Source: Thermoplasmata archaeon (lineage in GTDB: Archaea > Thermoplasmatota > Thermoplasmata > Thermoplasmatales > B87-G9). Taken from it: a stretch of 5,629 nucleotides of DNA. The notes beneath the pieces were generated by a model. That model was not told the origin of the DNA. It ran no database searches and saw only the letters and a list, made by a program, of their open reading frames with translations. Shown here in pieces: positions 5,325-5,629 of the stretch. The first letter of the stretch is position 1; each line of letters begins with the position of its first letter. The stretch spans positions 1 to 5,629 of the forward strand of contig QMSR01000060.1 in NCBI GenBank assembly GCA_003649695.1. The letters run 5' to 3'. The position numbers were made by a program, and so were the translations under genes.

Positions 5325-5629
5325 CTAATTAAATTTTACTGGATAATATTTCCAACCTGTTTTATCACCATTCTCTTTCTCTACCTCTATAGCTAATACA
5401 TAACTTCTAGTACTTTCTAATAGAAACTTATTTTCATCTATAACTATGTTAAGCCCATCTGTATCACCACTAAATATCTCTTTAGGGTCACCGTAACCTA
5501 CAGCACTAAGTTTAACGTACATGCGCTTAAAACTATCTATAGGAGCTATGTTAACATTAAACCCGTCAGAAATGCCCTGGTCCTCTATAACCGATTTAAG
5601 AACTATCTCTTCTATTTTTCTAATATAAA
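5325..5629 (-). CDS. 3' part of a gene of unknown function (partial, start beyond the window)
   Basis: The last 100 codons of a minus-strand gene are visible, ending in TAG at 5327-5325. The frame stays open to the right edge, so an internal ATG at 5522 is not the likely start: coding sequence continues upstream of it (for example IRKIEEIVLKSVIEDQG) and no AAGGA-type ribosome binding site precedes that ATG. The C-terminal part (residues about 36-100 of the visible piece) looks beta-rich, with alternating hydrophobic and charged residues, Gly/Asp turns, and the end KTGWKYYPVKFN. No family is recognised. Its strand matches the capsid-side genes, and a structural protein is possible but unproven. 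It converges on the helicase gene and shares its terminator. Confidence 0.75.
   Translation of the reverse strand, partial: YIRKIEEIVLKSVIEDQGISDGFNVNIAPIDSFKRMYVKLSAVGYGDPKEIFSGDTDGLNIVIDENKFLLESTRSYVLAIEVEKENGDKTGWKYYPVKFN

Noticed and set aside
5325..5522. Complete 65-residue gene starting at ATG 5522
   Set aside because: The frame continues open to the window edge with plausible protein sequence, and no ribosome binding site precedes the ATG, so it is treated as the 3' part of a longer gene.

Overview
The window looks like part of a large, AT-rich, lytic tailed-phage genome (Caudoviricetes). This rests mainly on a 709-residue protein whose C-terminal half resembles the major capsid proteins (MCPs) of phiKZ-related giant phages, and on a DnaB-like replicative helicase one gene away. 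Genes are tightly packed with gaps of about 45-110 bases. All minus-strand start sites use the same AAGGA ribosome binding site 6-7 bases before the start, which points to a bacterial host. No tRNA, rRNA, insertion sequence, integrase, CRISPR array or attachment site was seen. The host cannot be named from this sequence.

Layout from left to right. Positions 1-55 hold the first 18 codons of a minus-strand gene with a GTG start that runs off the left edge. Positions 56-152 hold its presumed promoter (two TATATTA-type boxes) and the terminator of the next gene. Positions 153-755 (minus) encode a 200-residue protein of unknown function with a short Pro/Glu repeat. A terminator hairpin at 792-823 separates it from the MCP gene (824-2953, minus). 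Upstream of MCP is a 217-residue orphan gene (3029-3682, minus, GTG start). A divergent intergenic region (3683-3788) carries a 14-base palindrome that overlaps an extended -10 promoter. It drives the only plus-strand gene, the helicase (3789-5279). A two-sided hairpin terminator (5296-5324) separates the helicase from a converging minus-strand gene that runs off the right edge (5325 onward).

The MCP gene, and possibly its two flanking minus-strand genes, would serve virion assembly, while the plus-strand helicase serves genome replication; the two groups are transcribed divergently. The points most worth a second look are the helicase's aberrant Walker A loop (HNYKS without the P-loop glycines), an in-phase A-AAA-AAA slippery run in its Walker B region where either shift meets a stop almost at once, hairpins that begin at the base right after the stop codon at three of the four minus-strand gene ends, and the palindrome/promoter overlap. 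I found no clear evidence of a wholly new biological system.
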